Source: Glutamicibacter sp. PS (GTDB lineage: Bacteria; Actinomycetota; Actinomycetes; Actinomycetales; Micrococcaceae). Taken from it: a stretch of 64,000 nucleotides of DNA. The DNA lies in the NCBI GenBank assembly GCA_031317595.1, contig JANCMB010000001.1:3044325-3108324 (forward strand), written 5' to 3'. The notes under the pieces are model-generated. The model saw only the letters and a program-made list of their open reading frames with translations, searched no databases and was not told the origin of the DNA. The position numbers and the translations under genes were made by a program. Positions 54,460 to 63,532 of the stretch are shown here, piece after piece; position 1 is the first letter of the stretch, and each line of letters starts with the position of its first letter.

Positions 54460-55481
54460 TCGCGCACAGACTGCCGCTCGATGAGTGGCATGTCGATCAG
54501 TTGCTCGCCGGAGTGCTCCTGCTGTCCGAGCACGCTGCGCACCGCCCGGACGCCCATCTGCTCGTAGGGCAGGGCGATGGTGGTCAGTTGGGGACGCAGA
54601 TAACCGGCGATGACCTCGTCGTCGAAGGAAATCACCGAAAGATCCGCGCCCGGGGTCAAGCGGTGTTCGGCGAGCGCCTGATAGGCCCCCATGGCGACGC
54701 GGTCGTTGGCACAGATCAACGCGTCGGGTCGGTGCCCCTGCGCGAGGAGCTGCGTGGTGGCCACATAGCCATCGGCCGGGTTCCAGTCCTCCAGTTCCCA
54801 CTGCCCCAGTAAGTGCAGGGGCGAGTTATCCAACGCCTGATTCAAGGCCGCGAAGCGTCGGGTGATCCCGGGGTAGCTTTCCGGGCTCGATTGGGCCGCG
54901 CGCAGCGCACCGACCAGCGCCACGGTACGCGCTCCGGTCTGCGCAAGGCGTTCCACGGCCTGCCGACCGGCCGCGTTTTCATCCGGCATCACGCTGGGGT
55001 GCTGTTGCACGTCGTGGGAGTTCACCAGGACCACGGGCCGATCCTCGGGTAGCTCGGGAAGATCGCGAAGCCGCGAGTCCATGAAGCCGAGGATGAGGCC
55101 GTCCACATCGCGCTGTCGCAACTGATCCAGGGCCTTGGTCAATTCGGCCGGCTCGCCGCGGGTTTCGGTAATCAGCACCGTATGGTCGTTATCGGCCGCG
55201 GCCCGCAGAATTCCGGTGATCATCGCCGAAGCAAATCGGGTCACCGTCACTTGATCCGAAATGAATCCCAGCGTGCGGGTTTTGCCCAGCCGCAACGATT
55301 GCGCCGCGACGTTGGGCCGATAGCCTAACCGTTCCGCCGCTTCGCGGACGCGTTTCACCGCCGCGGCGGACAGCCTGCTTCCGGGGCGATTATTCAGGAT
55401 GAGGCTGACCGACGCCTTGGACATGCCCGAGGCCTCGGCCACGTCCGCCAGGGTGACTCGCTTGGATTTTTCTGCGCTCAC
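54456..55481 (-). CDS. LacI-family repressor of the sucrose/fructan operon
   Basis: 341 residues from a GTG start. LacI headpiece VTLADVAEASGMSKASVSLILN and hinge AERLGYRPNVAAQSLR; periplasmic-binding-like sensor with GLILGFMDSR and PDALICANDRVAMGAYQAL. Divergent from the GH32 gene across a gap that contains a perfect 18-base LacI-type palindrome, so it most likely represses that operon (CscR/ScrR-like role). Confidence 0.9.
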   Translation of the reverse strand: MSAEKSKRVTLADVAEASGMSKASVSLILNNRPGSRLSAAAVKRVREAAERLGYRPNVAAQSLRLGKTRTLGFISDQVTVTRFASAMITGILRAAADNDHTVLITETRGEPAELTKALDQLRQRDVDGLILGFMDSRLRDLPELPEDRPVVLVNSHDVQQHPSVMPDENAAGRQAVERLAQTGARTVALVGALRAAQSSPESYPGITRRFAALNQALDNSPLHLLGQWELEDWNPADGYVATTQLLAQGHRPDALICANDRVAMGAYQALAEHRLTPGADLSVISFDDEVIAGYLRPQLTTIALPYEQMGVRAVRSVLGQQEHSGEQLIDMPLIERQSVRD

Positions 55482-55562
55482 GTATCCCTCTTGCTACCGC
55501 TGTCTTTGCAATTGTTTGAGCCTAGCCTATTGCTCGGCGCCGACTCCACTGCTATGGTTTTG

Positions 55563-55580
55563 TGCTAAATCAATTTAGCA
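55563..55580. promoter_or_regulatory. LacI operator of the sucrose operon
   Basis: TGCTAAAT-CA-ATTTAGCA is a nearly perfect 18-base palindrome (only the central CA breaks symmetry) 19 bases before the TTG start of the GH32 gene and 81 bases from lacI. Placement and symmetry are typical for LacI-family sites. Confidence 0.75.
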
Positions 55581-55599
55581 ACGATCGCGAGGAGCGTTC

Positions 55600-57075
55600 T
55601 TGTCGCAGCTATCCATCGCTCACGTCCCGCGCCCCATGCGCCACTTCACCCCGGCTCAACACTGGATGAACGATCCCAACGGGCTCTTCTTCGACGGCGA
55701 GCTGTACCACCTGTACTTTCAGTACAACCCGCACGGTGTAGAGCACGGGAACATGTCCTGGGGCCACGCCACCAGCAGCGATCTCGTGAACTGGAGCGAA
55801 CACCCGGTGGCCATCCTGCACGACGAGAGGCATGACATCTTCTCGGGTTCGATCGTCATCGACCGGCATAACAGCAGCGGGTTGGGCGACGGGAGCACGG
55901 CACCGGTCATCGCGCTCTACACGGCTGCGGCCCGCGACGGCTCGAACCAGGCGCAGGCGCTGGCCTACTCGCTAGATGGGGGCTACAGCTTCACCAAGTA
56001 CGCCGGCAATCCAGTACTCGATCGCAACTCCGCCGACTTTCGCGACCCCAAGGTCTTTCATTACTCCGGTCCGGCCGGGGACTACTGGGTGATGGTGGCC
56101 GTGGAGGCCGTCGAACGGCGGGTGCTGTTCTATCGCTCCGAAAACCTACTGGAGTGGGACGAGCTATCGGGCTTTGGGCCGCAGGCAGCCTGCGCGGGTG
56201 TCTGGGAATGCCCGGATCTTCTCGAGCTTCCAGTCGAAGACAGCGCCGAAACGAAGTGGGTGCTCGTGCTCTCGCTGAATCCCGGGGGTGTAGCCGGCGG
56301 TTCGGGCACGCAGTACTTCATCGGCGATTTCGACGGCACCAGCTTTACCCCCGACCACGAGCAACCGGCCCGAGATCACACGGATTTCGCTACCCTTGCC
56401 GAAGGAGCCTGGCTAGATTGGGGACGCGATAACTACGCCGGCGTCAGTTTCCATGGCCTGCCCCGTAACCGATGCACGCTGATCGCCTGGATGAGCAATT
56501 GGGACTACGCCCGTCAGCTGCCCCATGAGCGGTGGCGCGGATCCATGACCACCGCCCGCAAGGTGGACTTACTGCGCACCGATACCGGCTACGCGGTACG
56601 CCAACGCTTCGTGGGACTTCCCGCCGCGGCGGCCGCGGAAAGCTATGGAGCTGGCACCCACGAGCTGGCACTTCAAGGACCGACGCTCATCGACGTGCAG
56701 GCCCGCGACCTGGGCGAGGAACCGGTGCGTGCACGCTTTTTCCGCGCCGACGGTAGCCCGCTCAGCGAACTGCTCCTCGGCGCGCAACAGATCTCCCACC
56801 AGCGACCGTCGGGCCGTGTCGACCACGAGCTCTACCCCTCAACCCAGCACATGCCGCTTCCACCATCGGATGGACGGCTCTGCGCGCAACTCCTGCTCGA
56901 CGCCGGGTCACTTGAAGTGCTCGCCGCCGGTGGCCTGCGCTCGCTGACCGACCAACTCACCGGAGAAGAGACACCGGCCCGCGTGCTACTGACCATTCCC
57001 GGCGGTGCGCAGAGTGACGTAGCCTGTACGCCACTACCCCAGCACGGGTCTACAGCCACTCAGGAGCTCAAATGA
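55600..57075 (+). CDS. GH32 beta-fructofuranosidase (sucrose hydrolase)
   Basis: 491 residues from a TTG start with GAGGAG upstream. GH32 catalytic set: nucleophile Asp25 in HWMNDPNG, stabiliser Asp149 in FRDPK, acid/base Glu203 in WECPDL. No signal peptide, so it acts in the cytoplasm on sucrose, sucrose-6-phosphate or short fructans. Partner genes (fructokinase, LacY-family permease) favour unphosphorylated sucrose. ATGA overlap with the fructokinase. Confidence 0.9.
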   Translation: MSQLSIAHVPRPMRHFTPAQHWMNDPNGLFFDGELYHLYFQYNPHGVEHGNMSWGHATSSDLVNWSEHPVAILHDERHDIFSGSIVIDRHNSSGLGDGSTAPVIALYTAAARDGSNQAQALAYSLDGGYSFTKYAGNPVLDRNSADFRDPKVFHYSGPAGDYWVMVAVEAVERRVLFYRSENLLEWDELSGFGPQAACAGVWECPDLLELPVEDSAETKWVLVLSLNPGGVAGGSGTQYFIGDFDGTSFTPDHEQPARDHTDFATLAEGAWLDWGRDNYAGVSFHGLPRNRCTLIAWMSNWDYARQLPHERWRGSMTTARKVDLLRTDTGYAVRQRFVGLPAAAAAESYGAGTHELALQGPTLIDVQARDLGEEPVRARFFRADGSPLSELLLGAQQISHQRPSGRVDHELYPSTQHMPLPPSDGRLCAQLLLDAGSLEVLAAGGLRSLTDQLTGEETPARVLLTIPGGAQSDVACTPLPQHGSTATQELK

Positions 57076-57974
57076 CCAAGATTGTTGTATTAGGCGAGTC
57101 TCTCGTCGATGTCGTCGACTCGATTGCCCATCCGGGCGGCTCACCGCTGAACGTCGCGGTGGGACTCTCCCGTCTCGGTCAGCAGGTGCGCTTCTATACC
57201 GAATTTGGCCGCGACAACTACGGACGCGCAATTGCCGAACACCTCGCCGCGTCGGGCGTTGAGCTCGCCGACGGCTCGGTGAGCGACCGGAGCACCTCGG
57301 TAGCACTGGTGAAAATGGATGAACATTCCAACGCGCACTACACCTTCGACATTCACCAGCAATTACCGCCAGTGCGCGAGGCCGAAGCACCCGAGCTCAT
57401 GCACACCGGCTCGATCGCCGCCTGGATCGAACCTTCTGGACATAGCATTGTCGAAGCCTTCGGTGCGGCGCAGCCGAGCACGTTACGAAGCTACGATCCG
57501 AACCTGCGCCCCGATCTCGTGACCGACCGCGCCGCGACCGTGGGGCGCATCGAAGAGTTGGTGGTGCTCAGTCACGTCGTTAAGCTCAGCGACGTCGACG
57601 CGCAGTGGCTCTATCCGGAACTCGATCAATGGCAGGTGCTAGAGCACCTAGCCGAGCTGGGCGCAAAGCTGTGCGTCATGACCCGCGGAGCCGACGGCTG
57701 CCGCGCGTTAGCCGATGGCCAGCGTTACGAGGCCACGGCGCTACCGACCACGCTGCAAGACACCATCGGTGCCGGTGACGCGTTTATGTCGGGCCTGCTC
57801 CACGGCGTACTCAGCGGAGAACTGGCCCAGGCCCTGCGCGCCGGCAGCTCACCGACCGCGCCCGAGGTACGCCGTGCACTACATCATGCCCTAGCTTCCG
57901 CGGCGCTGACCGTGGCCCAGCGCGGGGCCAACCCTCCATGGGCCAAGACATTTGCCGCCGCCCTATCCGACTAG
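57072..57974 (+). CDS. PfkB-family fructokinase
   Basis: 300 residues. VVLGESLVDVVD and GGSPLNVAVGLSRLG at the start, and the catalytic DTIGAGDAFMSGLLHG near 230-245, typical of ribokinase-like fructokinases. It would phosphorylate fructose released by the GH32 enzyme to fructose-6-phosphate. ATGA overlap upstream. Confidence 0.9.
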   Translation: MTKIVVLGESLVDVVDSIAHPGGSPLNVAVGLSRLGQQVRFYTEFGRDNYGRAIAEHLAASGVELADGSVSDRSTSVALVKMDEHSNAHYTFDIHQQLPPVREAEAPELMHTGSIAAWIEPSGHSIVEAFGAAQPSTLRSYDPNLRPDLVTDRAATVGRIEELVVLSHVVKLSDVDAQWLYPELDQWQVLEHLAELGAKLCVMTRGADGCRALADGQRYEATALPTTLQDTIGAGDAFMSGLLHGVLSGELAQALRAGSSPTAPEVRRALHHALASAALTVAQRGANPPWAKTFAAALSD

Positions 57975-58008
57975 CCGATCCCCTCCTAGAAGAGAAGTAC
58001 CGTCAACG

Positions 58009-59292
58009 ATGACCGCCACACACCCTTTCAAGAACCCCGCCTACCTACACAGCTCGCTGTCCATGCTGCTGTTTTTCGCCTCTTGGGGTATCTGGTGGTC
58101 GTTTTTCCAGATCTGGCTCACTAGTAAGGACTCGGGGCTCGGACTGAGCGGGTCGATGGTCGGCACGGTTTACTCGGTAAATTCGTTGGTCACGCTCCTG
58201 TTGATGTTTGGCTACGGCGCCGCGCAGGACCGGCTGGGCTCCAAGAAACACCTGGCCATTCTCGTGGCAGCGGTTTCCACACTGGTCGGGCCCTTTGCCC
58301 TGTGGGTGTATCAACCGCTGTTGCAAACCCATTTCATGCTGGGCGTTGTCGTGGGGGCGGTGGTGCTCTCGGTGGCCTTCTTAGCGGGCGTGGGCCTACT
58401 GGAGGCTCTCACCGAACGGTTCAGTCGCCGCTACGGCTTCGAGTATGGCCAGGCTCGAATGTGGGGTTCCTTCGGCTATGCAATGGTCGCGCTCGCCGCG
58501 GGTTTCCTGTTCACCATCAATCCAATGATCAATTTCTTTGCGGGTTCGGCGTTCGGCCTGCTTCACCTGCTACTTCTCGTATTCTGGCCGGCGGGCGACA
58601 CCCAACTAACCGAAGGTTCTCACCAGCAGCTGTCTACGTCCTCCACCCCCGGGTTACGGGACATGCTGGGCCTGCTACGCCTGCCAAGTCTTTGGCTGAT
58701 CATTGTGTTCGTCATGTTCTCTTGGACCTTCTACACGGTCTTCGATCAGCAGATGTTCCCCGATTTCTACACCGGGCTCTTCGCTAGCCAGGAAACCGGC
58801 CAGCAGGTTTACGGGGTACTCAATTCGGTGCAGGTCTTCGTCGAGGCGGCCATGATGGGCGTTGTTCCCCTGCTGATGCGCCGCGTGGGCGTTCGCACAG
58901 CACTTCTTTTAGGCGTGGGAATCATGTTTTTCCGCATCCTAGGATGCGCCCTCGTCGACGACCCGGTCTTGGTCTCGGCCATTAAGATGTTGCATGCCAT
59001 CGAGACACCGCTGTTCATTCTTCCGGTCTTTCGCTACTTCACATTGCACTTCAATCCAGCCCTCTCGGCGACCCTGTATATGGTCGGCTTCCAAGTTTCG
59101 GCTCAGGTCGGCAACGTACTGCTCTCGGCGCCGCTGGGCTGGTTGCATGAAACGACCGGCTACCGCACGACCTTTCTGCTCATCGCCGCGGTGGTCTTGC
59201 TAGCCGGGATCTACGGGTATTTCACGCTCAAGAAGGATCGGGAACAGGTACCGGGCGATCCCTTTTTGCGTCACCGCGAGCCGGTGGCTTAA
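58009..59292 (+). CDS. Oligosaccharide:H+ symporter (LacY/CscB family)
   Basis: 427 residues from ATG 58009. About 12 membrane segments. FFASWGIWWSFFQIWLTSKDSGLGLSGS near the N-terminus, the MFS motif YGAAQDRLGSKKHL and YGFEYGQARMWGSFGYA belong to the LacY/CscB/RafB group. Sucrose is the likely substrate given its operon. The last 65 bases overlap the convergent EamA gene. Confidence 0.88.
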   Translation: MTATHPFKNPAYLHSSLSMLLFFASWGIWWSFFQIWLTSKDSGLGLSGSMVGTVYSVNSLVTLLLMFGYGAAQDRLGSKKHLAILVAAVSTLVGPFALWVYQPLLQTHFMLGVVVGAVVLSVAFLAGVGLLEALTERFSRRYGFEYGQARMWGSFGYAMVALAAGFLFTINPMINFFAGSAFGLLHLLLLVFWPAGDTQLTEGSHQQLSTSSTPGLRDMLGLLRLPSLWLIIVFVMFSWTFYTVFDQQMFPDFYTGLFASQETGQQVYGVLNSVQVFVEAAMMGVVPLLMRRVGVRTALLLGVGIMFFRILGCALVDDPVLVSAIKMLHAIETPLFILPVFRYFTLHFNPALSATLYMVGFQVSAQVGNVLLSAPLGWLHETTGYRTTFLLIAAVVLLAGIYGYFTLKKDREQVPGDPFLRHREPVA

Positions 59293-60184
59293 CTCTCGGT
59301 CGCGCCGGACTCAGCAGCAGAATCAGCGAAAGGCCGATTAACGCAATGCCGCACCATCCATAGACTCCAAGCCGCTCCCCGGCAATGAGCACGGCTAGCA
59401 CTGCGGCCACCGCGGGCTCACTGAGCGTGACGGTCGTGGCGGTGCTCGCGGAAACATGGGTCAGGGCCATCCCGAAAAGCAGGTATCCAAGGAACATGGG
59501 GATGACCGCCAAATAGGCGAGCACCAGAACGTTATGCGCGGCAGCGAACAGTCCGTGGGAGGTGATGACAAACACCGGCATCAGCAGCAGCCCGCCGAGC
59601 CCAAAAATAGACCCCACGGCCGCACCACGCGGCACCCCCGCGGAAAGCAGACACGCCGTTGCCCAAGAGTACACAGCGTAGCTGGCCCCGGCCAGTAGCC
59701 CCAACCCCACGCTGATAGCCACCACGACCACGGGCATCGCGTCCTGTCCGGCGGTGCGCGATACTCCCAGCAGCGCCGTTCCGGCGATGCCCAGACCGGC
59801 CGAAGCCCACCACCGACGGGTGAGTTTTCCCGTACCGAGCAGCCGCTCCAGCACGCCACAGAATAACGGGGCACTCCCGAGTGAAATGATGGTACCCAGC
59901 GCAATGCCACCGATAGCCATAGAACTATAGAAGGCCAGTGGATACACCACAATACCCAGGGCGCCGACCACGATCGTGCGGAGTTGTATAGCCAGCTGAG
60001 CGCGAGCACTTCGTAGGGCCGGCAGCGCAATGCAAGCCTGCAGTAACCCACCGAACCCTAGGGATGCGGCGCCAATGGCCAGCGGTGAGAGCCCCTGCGC
60101 GAAGTGCGCCGCGGTACCCGTGGTGCCCCAGAGCACCGATGCCACCAACAGTGGCAACATCCCGGCGGTGGCGCGCGTCGTCAC
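59228..60184 (-). CDS. EamA (DMT) family transporter
   Basis: 318 residues with ten hydrophobic segments in two EamA repeats (VASVLWGTTGTAAHFA and LAYLAVIPMFLGYLLFGMAL), and a basic Pro/Arg-rich tail. Drug/metabolite exporter of unknown substrate. ATGA overlap with the upstream TetR gene, which probably represses it. Confidence 0.85.
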   Translation of the reverse strand: MTTRATAGMLPLLVASVLWGTTGTAAHFAQGLSPLAIGAASLGFGGLLQACIALPALRSARAQLAIQLRTIVVGALGIVVYPLAFYSSMAIGGIALGTIISLGSAPLFCGVLERLLGTGKLTRRWWASAGLGIAGTALLGVSRTAGQDAMPVVVVAISVGLGLLAGASYAVYSWATACLLSAGVPRGAAVGSIFGLGGLLLMPVFVITSHGLFAAAHNVLVLAYLAVIPMFLGYLLFGMALTHVSASTATTVTLSEPAVAAVLAVLIAGERLGVYGWCGIALIGLSLILLLSPARPRVKPPARGDAKRDRPVPVPDPS

Positions 60185-60744
60185 CGCCCACCCGCTAACT
60201 CGAGAATGAGTGTTCGCGCCTTGCGCAGGGCGGAACTATTTCCTTCGAGACCGGACAGGGCCATGGCCCCTTCCAGTACAAAGGAGCAGTGGCTGGCCAT
60301 TTCCTGGGGGTCCGCGCAGCCATTCGCTTCGAGGTGCTCGGCGAAAAAGCCTCGCACCTGGGCCTTGTGTCCGGCAACGACCGCCCGTCCGGGTTCCCCG
60401 ACCGGAAGTTCAGCCGCGGCGTTGAGCAGTCCACATCCCCGAAACCCGTGGGCATAGCCGGCCTCGGCATGATCGATATAGGCGTCGACCACCGCGAGCA
60501 CCCGCTCGAGTGCCGAGGTGCTGCTCGCCAGCCGCGCGGCGTAGAGCTCAAGCCATTCGGTATGCCGCTGCTCCAAGTAGGCCATGACGAGTCCGGACTT
60601 CGACTCAAAGTTGTTGTACAGGCTCATTTTGGCCACACCGGCGTCGGCGATGATCGCGTCGATGCCGGTGGCCGAAATCCCGTCGGCGTAAAAGCGGTCC
60701 GCCGCGGCCTGCAAAATTCTTGTGCGTGCACTGGGTTTCGTCAC
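60181..60744 (-). CDS. TetR-family regulator of the EamA transporter
   Basis: 187 residues from a GTG start with GGAGGTGG upstream. HTH: RILQAAADRFYADGISATGIDAIIADAGVAKMSLYNNF (shown in part as TGIDAIIADAGVAKMSLY). The C-terminal half is all helical. Two similar operator boxes lie directly upstream, so it is likely autoregulated and controls the coupled EamA gene. Confidence 0.88.
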   Translation of the reverse strand: MTKPSARTRILQAAADRFYADGISATGIDAIIADAGVAKMSLYNNFESKSGLVMAYLEQRHTEWLELYAARLASSTSALERVLAVVDAYIDHAEAGYAHGFRGCGLLNAAAELPVGEPGRAVVAGHKAQVRGFFAEHLEANGCADPQEMASHCSFVLEGAMALSGLEGNSSALRKARTLILELAGGR

Positions 60745-60759
60745 CTACACCACCTCCAC

Positions 60760-60794
60760 TAGACAGACTAGTCTAAATAGACAGACCTGTCTAT
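60760..60794. promoter_or_regulatory. Twin TetR operators
   Basis: TAGACAGACTAGTCTA (60760-60775) and TAGACAGACCTGTCTA (60778-60793) are two near-identical palindromic boxes 18 bases apart, just upstream of the TetR GTG. They are well placed for cooperative binding of two dimers. Confidence 0.7.
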
Positions 60795-60842
60795 GAGACG
60801 TAAATAGGCTATACCTCCAACCACAGCACTAGAATTGAAGGC

Positions 60843-61376
60843 ATGGCATTGACGAAGACGACGGTCATCAACACCGCGCTGGATATTCTGCAGCGATTCG
60901 GCCTAGCCGATCTGTCGATGCGTCGCCTGGCCAAGGAACTAGATGTTCAGGTCGGCGCCCTCTACTGGCATGTGAAGAATAAGCAAGAACTGCTGGCCCA
61001 GGTCGCGGGGCAACTCCTTAACGCGCCGGGACTGAGCATCGACCCGAGCGCCTATCCACGGCCCGCCGAAGCCGTGCTCCACCTAGCCCGTAAGCTTTAT
61101 GTCGCCCTGCTACCGATTCAGGACAGCCCCGAAGTTGTACAAGTGGCGATCGCATTACAGAGCGAACCACTACGCCCGCTGGTGCAACTTATCGAGCTCC
61201 TTCAGTCCGCCGGACTGACCGAAATGCAGGCCGGATTCGGACAGCAACTACTGTTGAACCACATCCTCGGCTCGGTGGCCCACCGGCAAAACCTCGTACA
61301 ACTGGATATCGACGCTCCGGTGGCCGATGGATTCGACTTTGGCCTAGAACGCGCGGTCGCTGGGCTCCTGCCCTAG
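60843..61376 (+). CDS. TetR-family regulator (second, divergent)
   Basis: 177 residues. HTH with ALDILQRFGLADLSMRRLAKEL and GALYWHVKNKQELL, which is close to the tetracycline-repressor subfamily (TetR_C_1). TAGAAT ends 8 bases before the ATG, so the mRNA may be leaderless. Target unknown. Its TAG shares CTAG with the stop of thymidine kinase. Confidence 0.82.
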   Translation: MALTKTTVINTALDILQRFGLADLSMRRLAKELDVQVGALYWHVKNKQELLAQVAGQLLNAPGLSIDPSAYPRPAEAVLHLARKLYVALLPIQDSPEVVQVAIALQSEPLRPLVQLIELLQSAGLTEMQAGFGQQLLLNHILGSVAHRQNLVQLDIDAPVADGFDFGLERAVAGLLP

Positions 61377-61996
61377 CCCAGAGCGCCACCCGAGAGCTCG
61401 AGGTAGCACTTCGCGCACAGCGACTCGTACCAGACATCCTGTCCATCGATGGCCACCTGGTCCCCGTCGAAAACCACCGCATCCCCCACGCGCCGTGTAT
61501 TGAACATCGCCTTGCGCCCGCAACGGCAGATGGTTTTCAGCTCCTCAAGGGTGTGCGCCAGTTCCATCAAACGGGCGGCCCCCGGAAATGCGTTGGTGCG
61601 AAAATCCGTCCGGATGCCATAAGCCAACACCGGAACGTCATCGAGTACGGCAATGCGCAAGAGGTCATCGACCTGTTCACGGGTCAGAAACTGGGCTTCG
61701 TCCACGAGTAGGCATGCCACCGGCGGTGCGTCCACGTGCGTGAGCAGGGCGTTGGGATCATCGCCCGAAGCCTGAGCACGAAATTGTTCCCGCACCGAAT
61801 CTTTGGGACCAATGAGAAAATCAACATCGCGCTGCAATCCAAGCCGCGAAACAATCGATGCCTCGCCCTTGGTATCGATACCGGGCTTGGCCAAGAGAAT
61901 TCGTTGACCGCGCTCCTCATAGTTGAAGGCGGCCTGCAGCAAACCCGTCGACTTGCCGGAGTTCATCGCCCCATACCGAAAATACAGTTTCGCCAC
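61373..61996 (-). CDS. tdk: Thymidine kinase
   Basis: 207 residues, type II (TK1-like). P-loop GAMNSGKST (9-17), the Walker-B-like LLVDEAQFL, and structural zinc cysteines in ICRCGRKA and CAKC. It phosphorylates thymidine in the salvage pathway. Confidence 0.95.
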   Translation of the reverse strand: MAKLYFRYGAMNSGKSTGLLQAAFNYEERGQRILLAKPGIDTKGEASIVSRLGLQRDVDFLIGPKDSVREQFRAQASGDDPNALLTHVDAPPVACLLVDEAQFLTREQVDDLLRIAVLDDVPVLAYGIRTDFRTNAFPGAARLMELAHTLEELKTICRCGRKAMFNTRRVGDAVVFDGDQVAIDGQDVWYESLCAKCYLELSGGALG

Positions 61997-62043
61997 GTTT
62001 CATCCTTTATCGCCACTGAGCCCCTACCGGGCCGCGTACCAGC

Positions 62044-63447
62044 TTAGTCCAGTCGCTCCGGACCGCCGGGGCGCCCGGCACGCCGACGACGCTGGCCGGT
62101 GGCGAGGTAGAGCAGTGAAATCAGCGCCGTAAAGGGCAGCCCGAAGATCAGCGTCAGCCGAAATTGTTCGGTAAAAATCGAGGTCACCAGCAGTGCGCCC
62201 AATAGCAGCGCGCCGACCAGGGAAGCTAGCGGATATCCGGGCAGACGGAACTCGAGGGTGCGTCCCGCCGCGCTCAGCTTGCGTCGGAAGGCCACGTGGG
62301 TCAGCAAGATGAGCAGCCAGGTAGCCATGGCCCCGAAGGTGGCCAGCGAGATCATCACCCCAAGGCCTCCCGAAGGAGTGGCCATGTAGACCAGTGCCGC
62401 CACCGCGATACCGGCCGCGGAGAGCACCACGGCGGATACCGGGGCACCGTTCGAGGCAAGCCGCGCGGCGAAGGAGGGCGCAAGGCCCGCCGTAGCCAGC
62501 GATCGTAGGGTACGGGTGGCGGCGTAAAGCTGCGCGTTCATCGCCGAAAGCGCGGCCACGATCAGCACAACATTCAGTACCGAATCGGCGAAGGGAATAC
62601 CCACCGTGCTCATCACGGTGACGAACGGAGAACCCGCGCCCAAGAGCGCGCTGGCCGGCGCCAGCGCCAAAATCAGCCCCATGGTCAGCACGTAGAACAC
62701 CAGCAGGCGCAGAAAGGTCACCTTAAAGGCCTTTCGGACCGCGAGCGACGGATTCTTGGACTCGGCGGCGGCGATGGCAATAACTTCGACACCCATATAC
62801 GAGAAAATAGCGACGATGACGGCGGCAAACATACCTCCGAAGCCATGTGCAAAGAATCCAGATTCCGCCGTGTAGTTGGCAAACCCATAAGACGGATTAC
62901 CGGACCCGAAGACCAGCCAAGCGGCCAAGATAATGAAGGCCACCACGGCAAAGACCTTGATCGCCGAGAACCAGTACTCGGTGGTGCCAAAGGCTCGGAC
63001 ATTAGCCAGGTTGACCGCCAGCAGGGCCGCGGAAAAGAGCACCACCCAAAAGATCGCCGGGACCTCGGGGAACCACAATTGCATGTAGTCGCCGACCGCA
63101 CTGACCTCGGTACCCACCGCAAGAACCAGTGCGGACCAGTAGATGTACCTGATCAGGTAGCCGCCGAAGTCGCCGAGATAGTCCTGTGCGTATTGGCCGA
63201 AGGATCCGGCCGCGGCTCGATAGACGGTCATTTCGGCCAAGGCACCCATAACCAGTAACGCGATGAGGCCACCGATCAGGTAGCTCAAGATCACGCTGGA
63301 TCCTGCCATCGCGATTCCCAATTGGCTGCCCATAAACAGCCCGGTGCCGATGGCACCACCAAGGGCGATCATGGTCAGCTGGCGAGAGGTCAGCACCCGG
63401 CGTAGCCCGTTCGATTCCTGACTGGACTGTGTCGGTGTGCCGATCAT
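62044..63447 (-). CDS. Amino-acid permease (APC superfamily)
   Basis: 467 residues from ATG 63447. About 12 membrane segments; the conserved start LTMIALGGAIGTGLFMGSQ and GVEVIAIAAAESKNP define the amino acid transporter (AAT) group. It lies downstream of kynureninase on the same strand, so uptake of tryptophan or another aromatic amino acid is a reasonable inference. Confidence 0.85.
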   Translation of the reverse strand: MIGTPTQSSQESNGLRRVLTSRQLTMIALGGAIGTGLFMGSQLGIAMAGSSVILSYLIGGLIALLVMGALAEMTVYRAAAGSFGQYAQDYLGDFGGYLIRYIYWSALVLAVGTEVSAVGDYMQLWFPEVPAIFWVVLFSAALLAVNLANVRAFGTTEYWFSAIKVFAVVAFIILAAWLVFGSGNPSYGFANYTAESGFFAHGFGGMFAAVIVAIFSYMGVEVIAIAAAESKNPSLAVRKAFKVTFLRLLVFYVLTMGLILALAPASALLGAGSPFVTVMSTVGIPFADSVLNVVLIVAALSAMNAQLYAATRTLRSLATAGLAPSFAARLASNGAPVSAVVLSAAGIAVAALVYMATPSGGLGVMISLATFGAMATWLLILLTHVAFRRKLSAAGRTLEFRLPGYPLASLVGALLLGALLVTSIFTEQFRLTLIFGLPFTALISLLYLATGQRRRRAGRPGGPERLD

Positions 63448-63532
63448 AAAAACCTGTGCCCTCTTTCCCGAATGTCGTGGGCACGCTCGGCCCACGACCT
63501 TCAAGCTTAGCGTGCCATCGCCGGGCGCTGGC

